Source: Otatea glauca
Taxonomy: Eukaryota > Streptophyta > Magnoliopsida > Poales > Poaceae
Direction of reading: 5' to 3'
Length of the DNA stretch: 64,000 nt
Assembly (NCBI GenBank): GCA_036346275.1
Contig: CM070730.1
Span: forward strand, 45,430,918 to 45,494,917
Part shown: one piece after another, positions 34,326 through 44,518 of the stretch
How positions within the stretch are numbered: the stretch's first letter is position 1
How the letters are laid out: each line of letters begins with the position of its first letter
Notes under the pieces: model-generated
What the model was told of the DNA's origin: nothing
Database searches by the model: none
What the model saw: only the letters and a program-made list of their open reading frames with translations
Made by a program: the position numbers and the translations under genes

Positions 34326-35006
34326 CCGTGCTCGCGGTAGTGAGCAATGCTCGGGAATTACAGTTAAGGGTTAGCTTAATTAATTGGACAACATGGTTGG
34401 GATGGCGGAATGCCATATGGAAGATGAAATTTGACTTAGGATTGGAAACTTGGTTTACTTGAGAAATACTGAAGTCATTTATTATTGCTATTTGTTTTAC
34501 ATTCTTTACAATCTATTTATTGTATTTGTTCATAAATGCTGCTTATTGCAAAATAGCCATGATAGTCTATCCATTGGAATAAGCCTTACATATAGATACA
34601 TAGAATTGCATTCTGTGCACAACTTGTTGAGTGCTTTATGTACGCACCCTTGCCAAACAACAATAATCAACAGTTGAAGAATCTACACTGTGTTGGAAGA
34701 TGAAGTCCAGAAGACACGAGTCATTAGTGTCCGAGCCTTGTCGGTTACTGTGGTGAACTCGATGAGCTATCTACGTTTTATTTTTCACGCTTAATCATTA
34801 GTTATATTTTCGGTCTTGCCTGCGTGGCTTAATAATGTAAGTTGGTCGTAAGATCATACCTTTTGTTATATCAATGAATGAACTATTATTCTATTATCGC
34901 TGAGTATGATGTGATATGTACCAATGTTGAGTGTGTGCACTAGCGCTGATCCCGGACTAGTGCGGTAAACACGGTGGGTTCGAATCGTGTATTCGGTCCC
35001 GGCGTA

Positions 35007-35018
35007 TGGTATCGAGCC
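35007..35018 (+). promoter_or_regulatory. Degenerate primer-binding site
   Basis: tggtatcgagcc: the initiator-Met primer site seen intact at 17265 (tggtatcagagc) with one A missing. Confidence 0.7.
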
Positions 35019-35479
35019 AAAGTTGATCAGAGGCCTTGACCCTAGATAGTCCGGTCGCCTATATAGGAACTTCAAAATTATTTTCTAAAGAAAAGAATTA
35101 ACTTGGAAGAATAATATGTTCTTGACTTATCTTATTCTTCTATTCCTTTCCTCGTCAAAATTTCTCTCTTTTCCCCTGCTGAATTTCTTTCTCTCTCCCT
35201 TGCTGGATCGAGTTAAAAACCTTATCTGAGTTGTCTTGGTAGTTGACGTGCCACATCATAGAAGAAAGTATCAAGTGCTTGCTGTCAACGCTGGAAATCA
35301 TGAAGGAGGAAATCATCGAGCTCAAGGAAGGAATGGATCTATGAAGTGTTCCGAAAGCTAGAAGATCTATGCTTTGAGTAGTCAGTTGGGACTCAGGTGT
35401 GGGAGTCGCGTCCGCTTAAGATAGAAGTGTTACCCCTGTAGGCGGTAGTTTTGTGTGTATAGGTTGAATTGGTTCTCCC

Positions 35480-36109
35480 TTGATTGCTGAGTGTGCAGTA
35501 TGTGTTGCAGAGCTTTTAGGCTTATATAAGCAACCATACCAAGTTATTAATATTGTTTGCTTAAGTTATTGGGTTAAACCTATCTCACCTGCTTTAGGAT
35601 TCCTGCTTCTTACCTATGCTATTTCCTTCTTCCCTAATCCAAGTGAAGCAATCAAGCAGAGGGTTCAGATTCGTGGAAACAACATAATCAGTGGCAGCGA
35701 AAATCAATCCAAGGAGAATCTCAATAGTGGAGTAGTTCTTCAACCGTCAGTACAGATGGATATGCAGAGTTTCAGAGAGTTCTTGACTGCTCAGACTCAG
35801 TTGATGCATGCAATGATGAAGCAGATGCAGAATATGACTGACCCAGCTAATGTCAACCAAGTGTCCCAAGCTGCTACCAATGATTTCCATTCCTACTTAA
35901 GGTTATCAGAATTCATAAGGACTCGTCCGCCGACGTTTTCAGGAAATAAGATACCCTCAGAAGTAGATGATTGGCTCAAGACCATTGAGAGGAAGCTGCT
36001 CATTGTTCAGTGTGAAGGCGATGAGAAAGTCCCTGTATGCTTCTTATCAATTACAAGGAAATTCTTTGAATGGTGGAAGAAATATTGTGCCGTTCATGAA
36101 GCCCGCTGA
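35480..36109 (+). pseudogene. Gag capsid region of the chromovirus
   Basis: A 209-codon open stretch. The second half reads like chromovirus Gag: LRLSEFIRTRPPTFSGN, then VDDWLKTIERKL and FEWWKKY, the retrotransposon gag (capsid) domain core. The first half, before about residue 70, looks like leader sequence that happens to be open, so the Met at 35480 is unlikely to be the real start. A TGA right after the core, in a region of several frameshifts, ends it before the zinc knuckles. Confidence 0.8.
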
Positions 36110-36204
36110 GTATCACTTGGAATGAATTTGTTGTTGCTTTTGTAATCTCTTCGCTTCACCTAGAGACAAGATGGTCACGAAGAATACGGAGCGTAATACT
36201 ATTC

Positions 36205-36435
36205 TTGCACCTTGTTCAACATCTAAGAGTTGCTCTCAAGTGTCACAACCAAACAAATCAAGATCGTGCGTGCATTATTTGTGGAGAGATAGGACATACC
36301 GCCGACGAGCATGCGATTAATTGCTCCAGCTGTGAAGGAAGTCATTCTCTTGGAGAATGTCCTATGAGTGACATCACATGTTACCTTTGTGAAGGCCGAG
36401 ATCATGGTCCACTCAATGTCCTCTGGATCCAATAG
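36205..36435 (+). pseudogene. Zinc-knuckle part of chromovirus Gag
   Basis: 76 codons with CIICGEIGHTADEH, CSSCEGSHSLGEC and CYLCEGRDHG, in the same order and spacing as in 19434-20150. The fourth knuckle is lost. Degraded knuckle-like traces continue (CHEEGHFVKKC near 36750, YTQNKLGHFANSC near 36970). Confidence 0.8.
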
Positions 36436-37639
36436 TTACCGCTGTAATTCAGCATCAGCAAAAGAATCTTCGAGCCATAGTTGCTCAAGAGTGGTCAAGA
36501 AGAAGCGGAACGTCAGCGACAAAAGTGGTGCCGCATGAAGAGCTAAAGACACAACACCTTAATCCTGCTGACCTCATCAAAAAGAAGTAATTGGCAATCA
36601 CCAACAAAGATGTTTTTCGTGCGATGAAGAAGGCCATTGGTCTAGAAAATGCCCTATGAAACAACCACCATGACGCCACGGAAGACAAATATGTGCATGT
36701 AGCTGCACACAAAGAAGGCACAATAGCGAAAACGCTTGTGCTACTATGTCATGAGGAAGGCCATTTTGTAAAGAAATGCCCGCAAAGAATCTAGAGTCTC
36801 CTATGACGCGGTCCTTCCGGAAGTTACCTCACCAAGTTCATAACGCCAAACGAGAGCAATAAGGTTGCAAGAGAGGTTTGTGCAAAGAATCAATTGAAGA
36901 AGAGGCGTCAATAAAGACACCGCTCGGTCGATGAATGCTAAGGGAAGAGAGGAGGCCCTAAGCTTTGCTATACTCAGAATAAGCTCGGGCACTTTGCCAA
37001 TAGTTGCCCTCGTAAGAAAGTAAACACGCCAAAGGCAAGTCAACCTCAATTTTGTCCTATCAAAAACTTGGCGCCAATGCCAATCGAGGAAGTTTAGATC
37101 GATGATTTTAGCCTATGCAAGTGTCATACCCTCGCTTGTAAAAGAAAAGTGACTAGAGATGAATTCCATGTAAAGATTTTCGTGCCTAAATAAATAAAGT
37201 AAAGATGGTTGAGAGGTGGATATGTGAAGTGTTGGAATAAAAGCATTAATGATAAAGGATGTTTCTAAGTATTCCCCTATGTTGACGGTTCACCTGAAGA
37301 TGTTGCGTGTGCAACGATGATCAGTTCAGTGGTGTTTGTAAAGATTGTCAGCTCGAGGAATTATCATGGTCAGAAAGTACGATATTGCTTGATCTAACCT
37401 AGAATGTGATGGAGTTAAGTTGGAGAAAAGTTTTTAGCGAGCAATATTGGATATCAAACCCGAGATGCTACTCCTGAAATGAATTGGTCGTCCGGACATA
37501 AGGCTGTCCTGGAGTTTGGTCAAAGAAGTGGGTCAGCTAAAAGCCCTGAAAGCGGGAAAATGGAATTTCAAATGACTACGGTTCGTGTTGCCAGCTGAAG
37601 GTCAATAGTGTGGAAGTTGTCAGCTTTGAAGGGGTATCA

Positions 37640-40315
37640 GTTGTTAGAGAGTATCAAGATGTGTTTCTGAAGAATCCCACCAGATCGAGAGATCAAGTGT
37701 GTGATGGAGTTAGTCCCTGGTACAGCGCCAAAAGTAAAGAGACCTCATCGAATGCCTATTGATGAGCTAGTTGAGATGAAGAAGCGGCATCAAAAGTTGC
37801 TAGAAAGGTGGTTCGCTAGAACCAATTTGTCACCATAGGGAGCGCCTGTTCTATTTAAAAATGGGAGCTCAAGGATGTGTATCGACTGTCGAGAGTTTAA
37901 TGAGGTGATGATCAAAAGGGTAAGTATTCGCTGCCCAGGATCGTAATTGGTTTGATCAGTCAAAAAGGGACTGGAGTGTTCTCAAGGATAGATCTTGATC
38001 AAGTTATCATCGCTAACAACTGCGCAGAATGTTCTTAGGTCGAGTTTTCACGCAGATGGACGGTGTGAGTTTACAAGCAGGTTCGCTAGAAGGATCAATG
38101 CCATTACAGAATTTATGGACATGACGAACGGAGTTCCATGGGAAATTTGGTCAAGCTGTTATGGTGTATATGTGGGATGTCCTTGTTTACTTCAAGTCAA
38201 AAGAAAAGTATGCAGAACAGTCGAGATTAGTGTTGGAAAGGTTGCTAGACCAATGGTTGTATGCTAAGTTTAGCAAATGTGACTTTTGGAAGGAGAAAGT
38301 TGAATTCTTGTCATGAGATGACTGCTAAAGGAGTTACCGTGGATCCAACCAAAAGCGATGTTGCGTGGGAGCAACCGAGACCGCTTAGGCAATTAGAAGC
38401 AGAAGTTTGCATGGACGCCGCAGTGCAAAAAGAGGTTTCTGTGATTGAGGGAACGTTTGACGATAGCACCTGTCTTAGTGTTGCCAGATGTGCAGAGCAG
38501 TTTTGATATATAGGGTAATGCTCCGAGACAAGACCTTGGATATGTGTTAATACAGAAAGGCAAAGTTATTTCCTATGCGTCAGGACAGTGGAGGCCATGT
38601 GAAGAGAACTATGCTACGCATGAATTGGAAAGTGCTACTGTAGTGCATGCTTTGAAGTTATTGTGTCATTATATTATTGGAGATATGTACAGACCATAAG
38701 AGTTCGAATCGCAGCACCTTAATATGGAGCGAAAAGGATGGTTGGAATTGATTAAGTATTATAAGATCGATCCGTTACCATCCCGGTAAGGCTAATGTGG
38801 TATCCGATATTTTAAGTCGTAAAGGCCAGAGTGCCAATACACCAATATCAAGTGATCAATAGAAATTGTGCGAAGAGTTTCAAAAGTTGAAATTAGAAGT
38901 GGTTTCACAAGGATTTATAGCTGTTTTGAAAGTTAAGCCAATGCTCGAAGATCAAATCGAAGTGGGTTAGAAGGATGAAGGCTTAGATGAGGATTTCACC
39001 ATGGATAACCAAGGAACCACACAGTTTAAAGGTCAAAGCTATGTATTGAATAAGAAAGAGATTAAACAATTGATTTTGGAAGAAGCTCATGATTCTGGAG
39101 TATTCAATTCATCCAGGAAGTGCTAAGATGTACCAGGATGTGAAAGAGAGATTTTGGTGGCCTAATATGAAGCGTGAAGTAACTGAGCATGTTGCTTTAT
39201 GCGACGTATGTCAGAGAGTAAAAGCCATGCATCAAAGACCATTTGGTTTATTGCGTACCGCTGAAAATTCGGAATGGAAGTGGGAGGAAATCGAATGGAC
39301 TTTATCACCGGTTTACCTAAAACTCGAGAGGTTACGATTCCATTTGGGTAATTGTGGATCGCCTAACCAAGGTCGCCCATTTTATCCCAAATGAAGATCA
39401 ATTACTCAGAGATCGTTTAGCGAGTTGTACATGTCAAAGATTGTATGTTTGCATGGAGTGCCCAAGAAGATTGTGTCGCATGAGGTACCCAATTTACCTC
39501 AAGATTCGCAATAAGTTGCACGGCCATGGGAACTAGTCTGAATTTTAGTACAAAGATATCACCCGCATGGATGGTCGATCGAAAGAGTAAATCAGATTTT
39601 AGAGGATATGTTGAGAGCTTGTGCTTTAGCTTATGCTACGTCATGGGATAAAAGTTTGCCATATGCGAATTGATTACAATAACAGCTATCAAGCTAGCTG
39701 CGGATGTCACCGCTTGAGGCGTTGTATGGGCGTGCTTGTCGCACCCCATTAAATTGAACGAGACAGAGAACGTTTGGTTTCGGGCCGATATTCTCGAGGA
39801 AGCCAAAGCCAAGTCGCAATGATCGAGAGAGGTTGAAGATAGCACACCAAGACGTAAGAGTTACGCAGATAACCGCGCCGAGATTTGAGTTTTGAACCGT
39901 AAGATCATGTGTATCTTAGAGTTACCCTCTTAAGGGCATTAAAAGATTTCATGTTAAAGGGAAGCTTGCACCAAGATATGTTGGTCCGTTCAAGATTCTG
40001 AGCCGTCGAGGAGAGGTAGCTTATCAGTTAGAGTTGCCTCAGCCCTTGGCAGGAGTGCATGATGTATTCCATGTGTCGCAGCTTAGGAAGTGTCTCAGAG
40101 TGCCCCTGTGGCAAACCCACTGGATGCAATAGAGTCGCAAGAAGATTTGACTTACAAAGAGCAACCGGTCAGAATTTTGGATGTTATGGAACGCAAGACC
40201 AGAAACAAGTCTATTCGCTTTTGCAGAGTTTAGTGGAGCAATCATTCCGAAGGTGAAGCCACATGGGAGCGCGAAGAAGACTTGAAGTCAGAATTCCCGA
40301 ACCTATTCACTAGTT
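37640..40315 (+). pseudogene. Pol remnants: reverse transcriptase, RNase H, integrase, C-terminal tail
   Basis: Traces in several frames. VVREYQDVF near 37640 marks the start of reverse transcriptase. MCIDCREFNEV (about 37877) and DVLVYFKSKEKYAE near 38180 lie inside it; the catalytic YVDD region is damaged. GYVLIQKGKVISYASGQ and ENYATHELE (38535-38640) are RNase H. FWWPNMKREVTEHVALCDVC (39150-39210) is the integrase zinc-binding end. The tail (40080-40315) has VFHVSQLRKC and ATWEREEDLKSEFPNLF, typical of chromodomain-type integrase ends. At least a dozen stops and shifts exclude function. Confidence 0.85.
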
Positions 40316-40344
40316 AGCCCTGAATCTCGGGTCGAGATTCTGTT

Positions 40345-40356
40345 AAGGGGGGGAGG
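40345..40356 (+). promoter_or_regulatory. Polypurine tract of the chromovirus
   Basis: aagggggggagg, directly before the 3' LTR. Confidence 0.8.
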
Positions 40357-40358
40357 TT

Positions 40359-43300
40359 TGTAACACCCCAAAAATTTGGCTTAAATAGTATTTTATTGCT
40401 TAAAAGTGCATTTATGATTTTCTGGAATTTATGTGGATTTTTATGGATTTATTTGAATTAATTTTAAATCAAGTGTAATTGCCTTTGATTCAAATCTATT
40501 TAAATTTATGCAAAGTTAAAATAAAGTTTTGCCAAAAATATTTTATTTGGGTCCAGAATGTTTCAAGGTGTTTTTGAGATTTTTCTTGGATTTTTCCTAA
40601 TTATTTTATTGCCTAAAATAAATTGAAGGATTTTCTGTAATTATTTTAAATGAAAAATCTTTTTAAAAAAAACCTAATGAAATGCGAGCGGCCCGTGCCT
40701 TTGTCGGCGCCCGCTTCAGCCAAAACCCTAAACCTAAGAAATCCCGACCGTTGGATCGAGACTCAACGGCCGAGATTTCGCCGTGTCGTCGAGCACTCAG
40801 GGCCGTTGATCGAGCGACGCGTGGACGTCTCGGATGAAGCCGCGTCGTTTCTCCGAGTAGCCGCCGGAGTCCGCCGCCGCCACGAGCCGTCTTCGGAGTC
40901 CGGGCCTTGCACGCCTCCCCGTGCAACTATTTAAGGCGCCGACGCGGCACGGAACCCTCACCGCGCGCGCATCTTTTCCAAAGCCCGAGGCTCGTGTCGC
41001 CGCGCTCGCATGAGGGAGCTCGCCGGAGTGAAGGTCCTTGCCGTGGTGGTTTTCGCTCGGTTTCATCGCCGTCGTTGATCTTTCGCCGTCACCAGTGTCA
41101 TCATCGAGATCGCCAAACCGGGACGCGTCAGATCCGTGAAGAATCGTCGCCGTTTCGTCGCCGGAACACCGTAGCCGGGGTCGTCGTTCTCACGTCCGGT
41201 GGAGTTGCGCCGCCGCGTCGCCATCGTCACGTTGAAGCTTCGGGAGCCGTTGGATCTCCAGTGAAGGGTCAAGATCGTGCCACGTCGCCGCGTGAATAGT
41301 GAACCCCTCTGTTAAACGCTGACCGTTAGATTTAGATCCCGCGGCGGGTGTGCGGCTGCGTCACGTGAGATCGGTAGCCGTCCGATCAAACTCGTGCGCT
41401 CAAGGTCGCGTCGTCGCTGCAACCAATCACGGGCAGCCGCGTGTCGGCTCAGTAGCCGAGGCGCCATGGACCGGGTGCATCGTGAACCCGAGGGAGCCAT
41501 GGACCCAGTCCATACGCCCGGGACACTTGTCGCTTCCTGATTGGTTGGTGCCAGGGCTGACGTCAGCAGGACGTCATGCTTGCGTCATAAATAGATTTTT
41601 CAGTATAAAAATAAATCTGTTAAATTCGAATTTCTGATTTTCTGATTTCAGTATTTATTTCAAACTTCAAAAGGCTATATCTTTTGCATCGTAACTCGGA
41701 TTTGAGTGATTCTAGTTTCTAAAAATTTGTGAAATTGAGATCTATTTAATGGTGAATTTTAATTGATTTTTGGAGTTCAGTTGCTCTCTGTTTTGGTATT
41801 TATTTGCTTTTCTCCTTCGGTACGCGTAGACGTTGAATTGTGCGACGCTTCGGAGGAAGATCCAGCAACTCAAGAGCAAGTTCCAGAACCAGATCAGGAC
41901 CTATTCCAAGGCAAGTTGTGCTTTGATCATGTTGAACCCATGTTTATAAAATTGCTATATTTGTTTTACCCTATTGCATATGTTTCAAATATACAATTGT
42001 TTCAAATTAGATTGGGCTTAGCTAATATACCAGATTGATCTATACCCTACCTTGTCATTGTATGCCATGATTCATTGTCACCCTAGATTGGTTTAATATA
42101 GTTGATTAGTAATTATGATCAACATTGGAGGTTGGTTCGTATTAGTTGCTTAGCCTTGCCACGTCATCACATGTGTCAGAATCATTGATAATTAATCTTG
42201 ATTAATGGAATATGGAACAATGTTATGAACTTGTGTGTCATGTGGAATCACACGATGAGATTGAGTTGTTGTGGCGAGTCATGTCACGCAACGATGTTGA
42301 ATTGTTGATGGCACGTGGTGCTTGGTAATCAACGGGGTGATGATAATTTAGATTGGGGCAAGTAACAAGGGGCGAAGAGGCCAAGGTGGGCCCAATGAGC
42401 AGAGGGTATGTGGATGTCTTGCCTTGATCACACTAAGGACTTAACCTTGCAAGCCTTTGACCTGAGTCAATCATGCAACCACATGTCTGGTTTGGGCCAG
42501 CCTAGCTGAGTAATTTGCAATGTCTTAATTTTGGTACTATCATTGGTGGTGTGAGTTCCCGAGTTATGGTGTAATTCACATGGCGCAAGAGGGGGCCCTG
42601 GTTGTGGTTTCGGACCCACCGGTGTTGAAACCTTAGTGGGTAGTCTTGGGTTAAGTCAGAGCATTGTAAAGGCTCTGTCATGATTTCTCTGCCGGCACAC
42701 CAAAGGAAGTGTGCTAATGGCCAGGCGCAAAGAGAATATCATGCCGTGTGGGTAAAGTGCATAACCTCTGCAGAGTGTGAAACTATTGAATAGCCGTGCT
42801 CATGTAGTGAGAAATGCTCGGGAATTACAGTTAAGGGTTAGCTTAATTAATTGGACAACATGGTTGGGATGGCGGAATGCCATATGGAAGATGAAATTTG
42901 ACATAGGATTGGAAACTTGGTTTACTTGAGAAATACTGAAGTCATTTATTATTGCTATTTGTTTTACATTCTTTACAATCTATTTATTGTATTTGTTCAT
43001 AAATGCTGCTTATTGCAAAATAGCCATGATAGCCTATCCATTGGAATAAGCCTTACATATAGATACATAGAATTGCATTCTGTGCACAACTCGTTGAGTG
43101 CTTTAAGTACTCACCCTTGCCAAACAACAATAATCAACAGTTGAAGAATCTACACCGTGTTGGAAGATGAAGTCCGGAAGACACGAGTCATTAGGGTCCG
43201 AGCCTTGTCGGTTGCCTGTGGTGAACCGATGAGCTATCTACGTTTTCTATTTTCCGCTGCTTAATCATTAGTTATATTTTCAGTCTTGCCCTGCGTGGCT

Positions 43301-43479
43301 TAATAATGTAAGTTGGTCGTAAGATCATACCTTTTGTTATATCAATGAATGAACTATTATTCTATTATCGTTGAGTATGATGTGATATGTACCAATGTTG
43401 AGCTGTGTGCACTAGCGTTGATCCTGGGACTAGTGCGGTAAACACAGTGGGTTCGAATCAGTGTATTCGGGTCCCGACA
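40359..43479 (+). repeat. 3' LTR of the chromovirus
   Basis: It is the partner of 31911-35004. The terminal hairpin is gcactag (43409-43415) with ctagtgc (43430-43436), followed by gtcccgaca and the TTTCC duplication. Confidence 0.92.
42695..42793 (+). other. Conserved inverted-repeat block in LTR (copy 5)
   Basis: gcacac/gtgtgc (42695-42700 with 42709-42714), ctctgcagag (42766-42775) and ctattgaatag (42783-42793, one C lost), 686 bp before the LTR end. Confidence 0.65.
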
Positions 43480-44178
43480 TTTCCTTGCAAGGGGAAAGCG
43501 ATCGAGTCCTTCCTGATATGGAGTTATCTTTCCCGCGTATATCATATCCCTCAGAATCGGGCCCGTGATATCCGAAATTTCTGTATGTCGTTAGGACATA
43601 TCCTCTACGTATCCTTTGTGGACACATACCCCATATTTAGATATTCGATAGTAGCCCCGAACTCTGTTCAGCGGAGGGTCTGCTTAAGCGCTTGGTCGAT
43701 TACTATCAAAGCCTTGCTTGGTCGAGTAATGCCTTGCCTGCCTATAGTTGAACGATTCGAGTAGATTGGGAATCGCTGAGTATCGAGTAGGGATGTGCTA
43801 GATCGAGCGCCCTGCCATCAACCCGTATCGAGTTCTCAGGGTAATCGCAAGTTACTCGATGTTCACTTATCGACTCGATTCTGATCAAAGTTAGAAATTA
43901 AAAAAATCTAAACGTTGGGTAGTTGAGCATTTATTGCTCTCATCTACAGTGCCAAAATGGGTGCAACATCATCATTCCGCCTTTCGAGCTGATCGAAATG
44001 CCGTGCCATGGGGAATGAATTATTTGCCTAGAGAGAGGATTTTGATCTATACATTCCCTTACCTGGAACTATAGACATCCCCCTCCTTTTCGCCGCCAAC
44101 CTTACTCTCGAAGCCTCTGTCGCGCTCCTAAAGCCCTAGTGCTGCCACCTCCAAAAAAATTATTCCACATTCTCCTTA

Positions 44179-44518
44179 ATGGCATCCAACCCCTCAAATA
44201 GCATCGGAGTTGTTGCGCCGCCGTTGAAGAAACCTGAAATGGCTGAGGCGGCCTTTGAGGACAAAGCCCTTAAAAAGGTGTGGCAGAAGTCAATCATGAC
44301 GGAGAAGCGTCTTGCCGACTTGGGGAAGGATGGCTTCGTTTCTCCACGGGAGTTCTTCCATTGGAGGCCATCACAAGGTGAATCGTACCCCACCCCCAAG
44401 AATGAGGATGAGACCGTTGTTTTGTAGGCCTTTTTCCGCTGCGGGCTAAGCTTTCCCCCTTCTCAGTTTTTGCTCTCGGTTCTTGAGCTCTACCAGATTC
44501 ATCTTTTCCACCTGAGCC
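44179..44518 (+). pseudogene. Antisense extra gene of the Tat-type element, N-terminal part
   Basis: It starts MASNPSNSIG at 44179 and reads into a TAG at 44425. Directly after this stop the frame gives AFFRCGLSFPPSQFLLSVLELY, the start of the domain known as 'putative gypsy type transposon' (PF04195-like). It is cut at 44518 by a solo LTR and continues at 48173. It lies opposite in orientation to its host element, like the extra antisense genes described for Tat/Grande-type retroelements. The function of this domain is unknown. Confidence 0.7.

Larger units (their letters stand above)
31911..35004 (+). repeat. 5' LTR of the chromovirus
   Basis: It aligns with 40359-43479 throughout. A TATA-like ctatttaagg lies at 32479. 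The end reads ggtcccggcg where the partner has gggtcccgaca. Some parts are nearly identical (a 91-codon frame at 33292-33567 differs by one residue from 41763-42038), while GC-rich parts differ by many single-base indels. A hairpin gcactag/ctagtgc (34937-34943 with 34957-34963) lies 41 bp from the end. Confidence 0.92.
31911..43479 (+). mobile_element. Decayed chromovirus (Tekay/Del-like Gypsy) retrotransposon
   Basis: LTRs 31911-35004 and 40359-43479 (about 3.1 kb) begin TGTAACACCCC; the right one ends GTCCCGACA. A perfect target duplication TTTCC flanks the element (31906-31910, 43480-43484). Gag, zinc knuckles, reverse transcriptase, RNase H, integrase and a chromodomain-type tail occur in the order of the Gypsy superfamily, all with many frameshifts and stops. 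Long LTRs and the C-terminal tail point to the Tekay/Del lineage. Confidence 0.93.
31417..43650 (-). repeat. 3' LTR of a Tat-type element, split by a chromovirus
   Basis: Two parts (31417-31910 and 43485-43650, about 660 bp together) flank the chromovirus and its TTTCC duplication. The LTR begins tgtcgaagg, as in the Tat-like element at 4721. It ends ...ttcgata, followed by gtagccccgaac, which on the minus strand is a polypurine tract (gttcggggctac). The element therefore runs right to left. The 5' LTR, gag and pol are not in the window and appear deleted. Confidence 0.75.
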
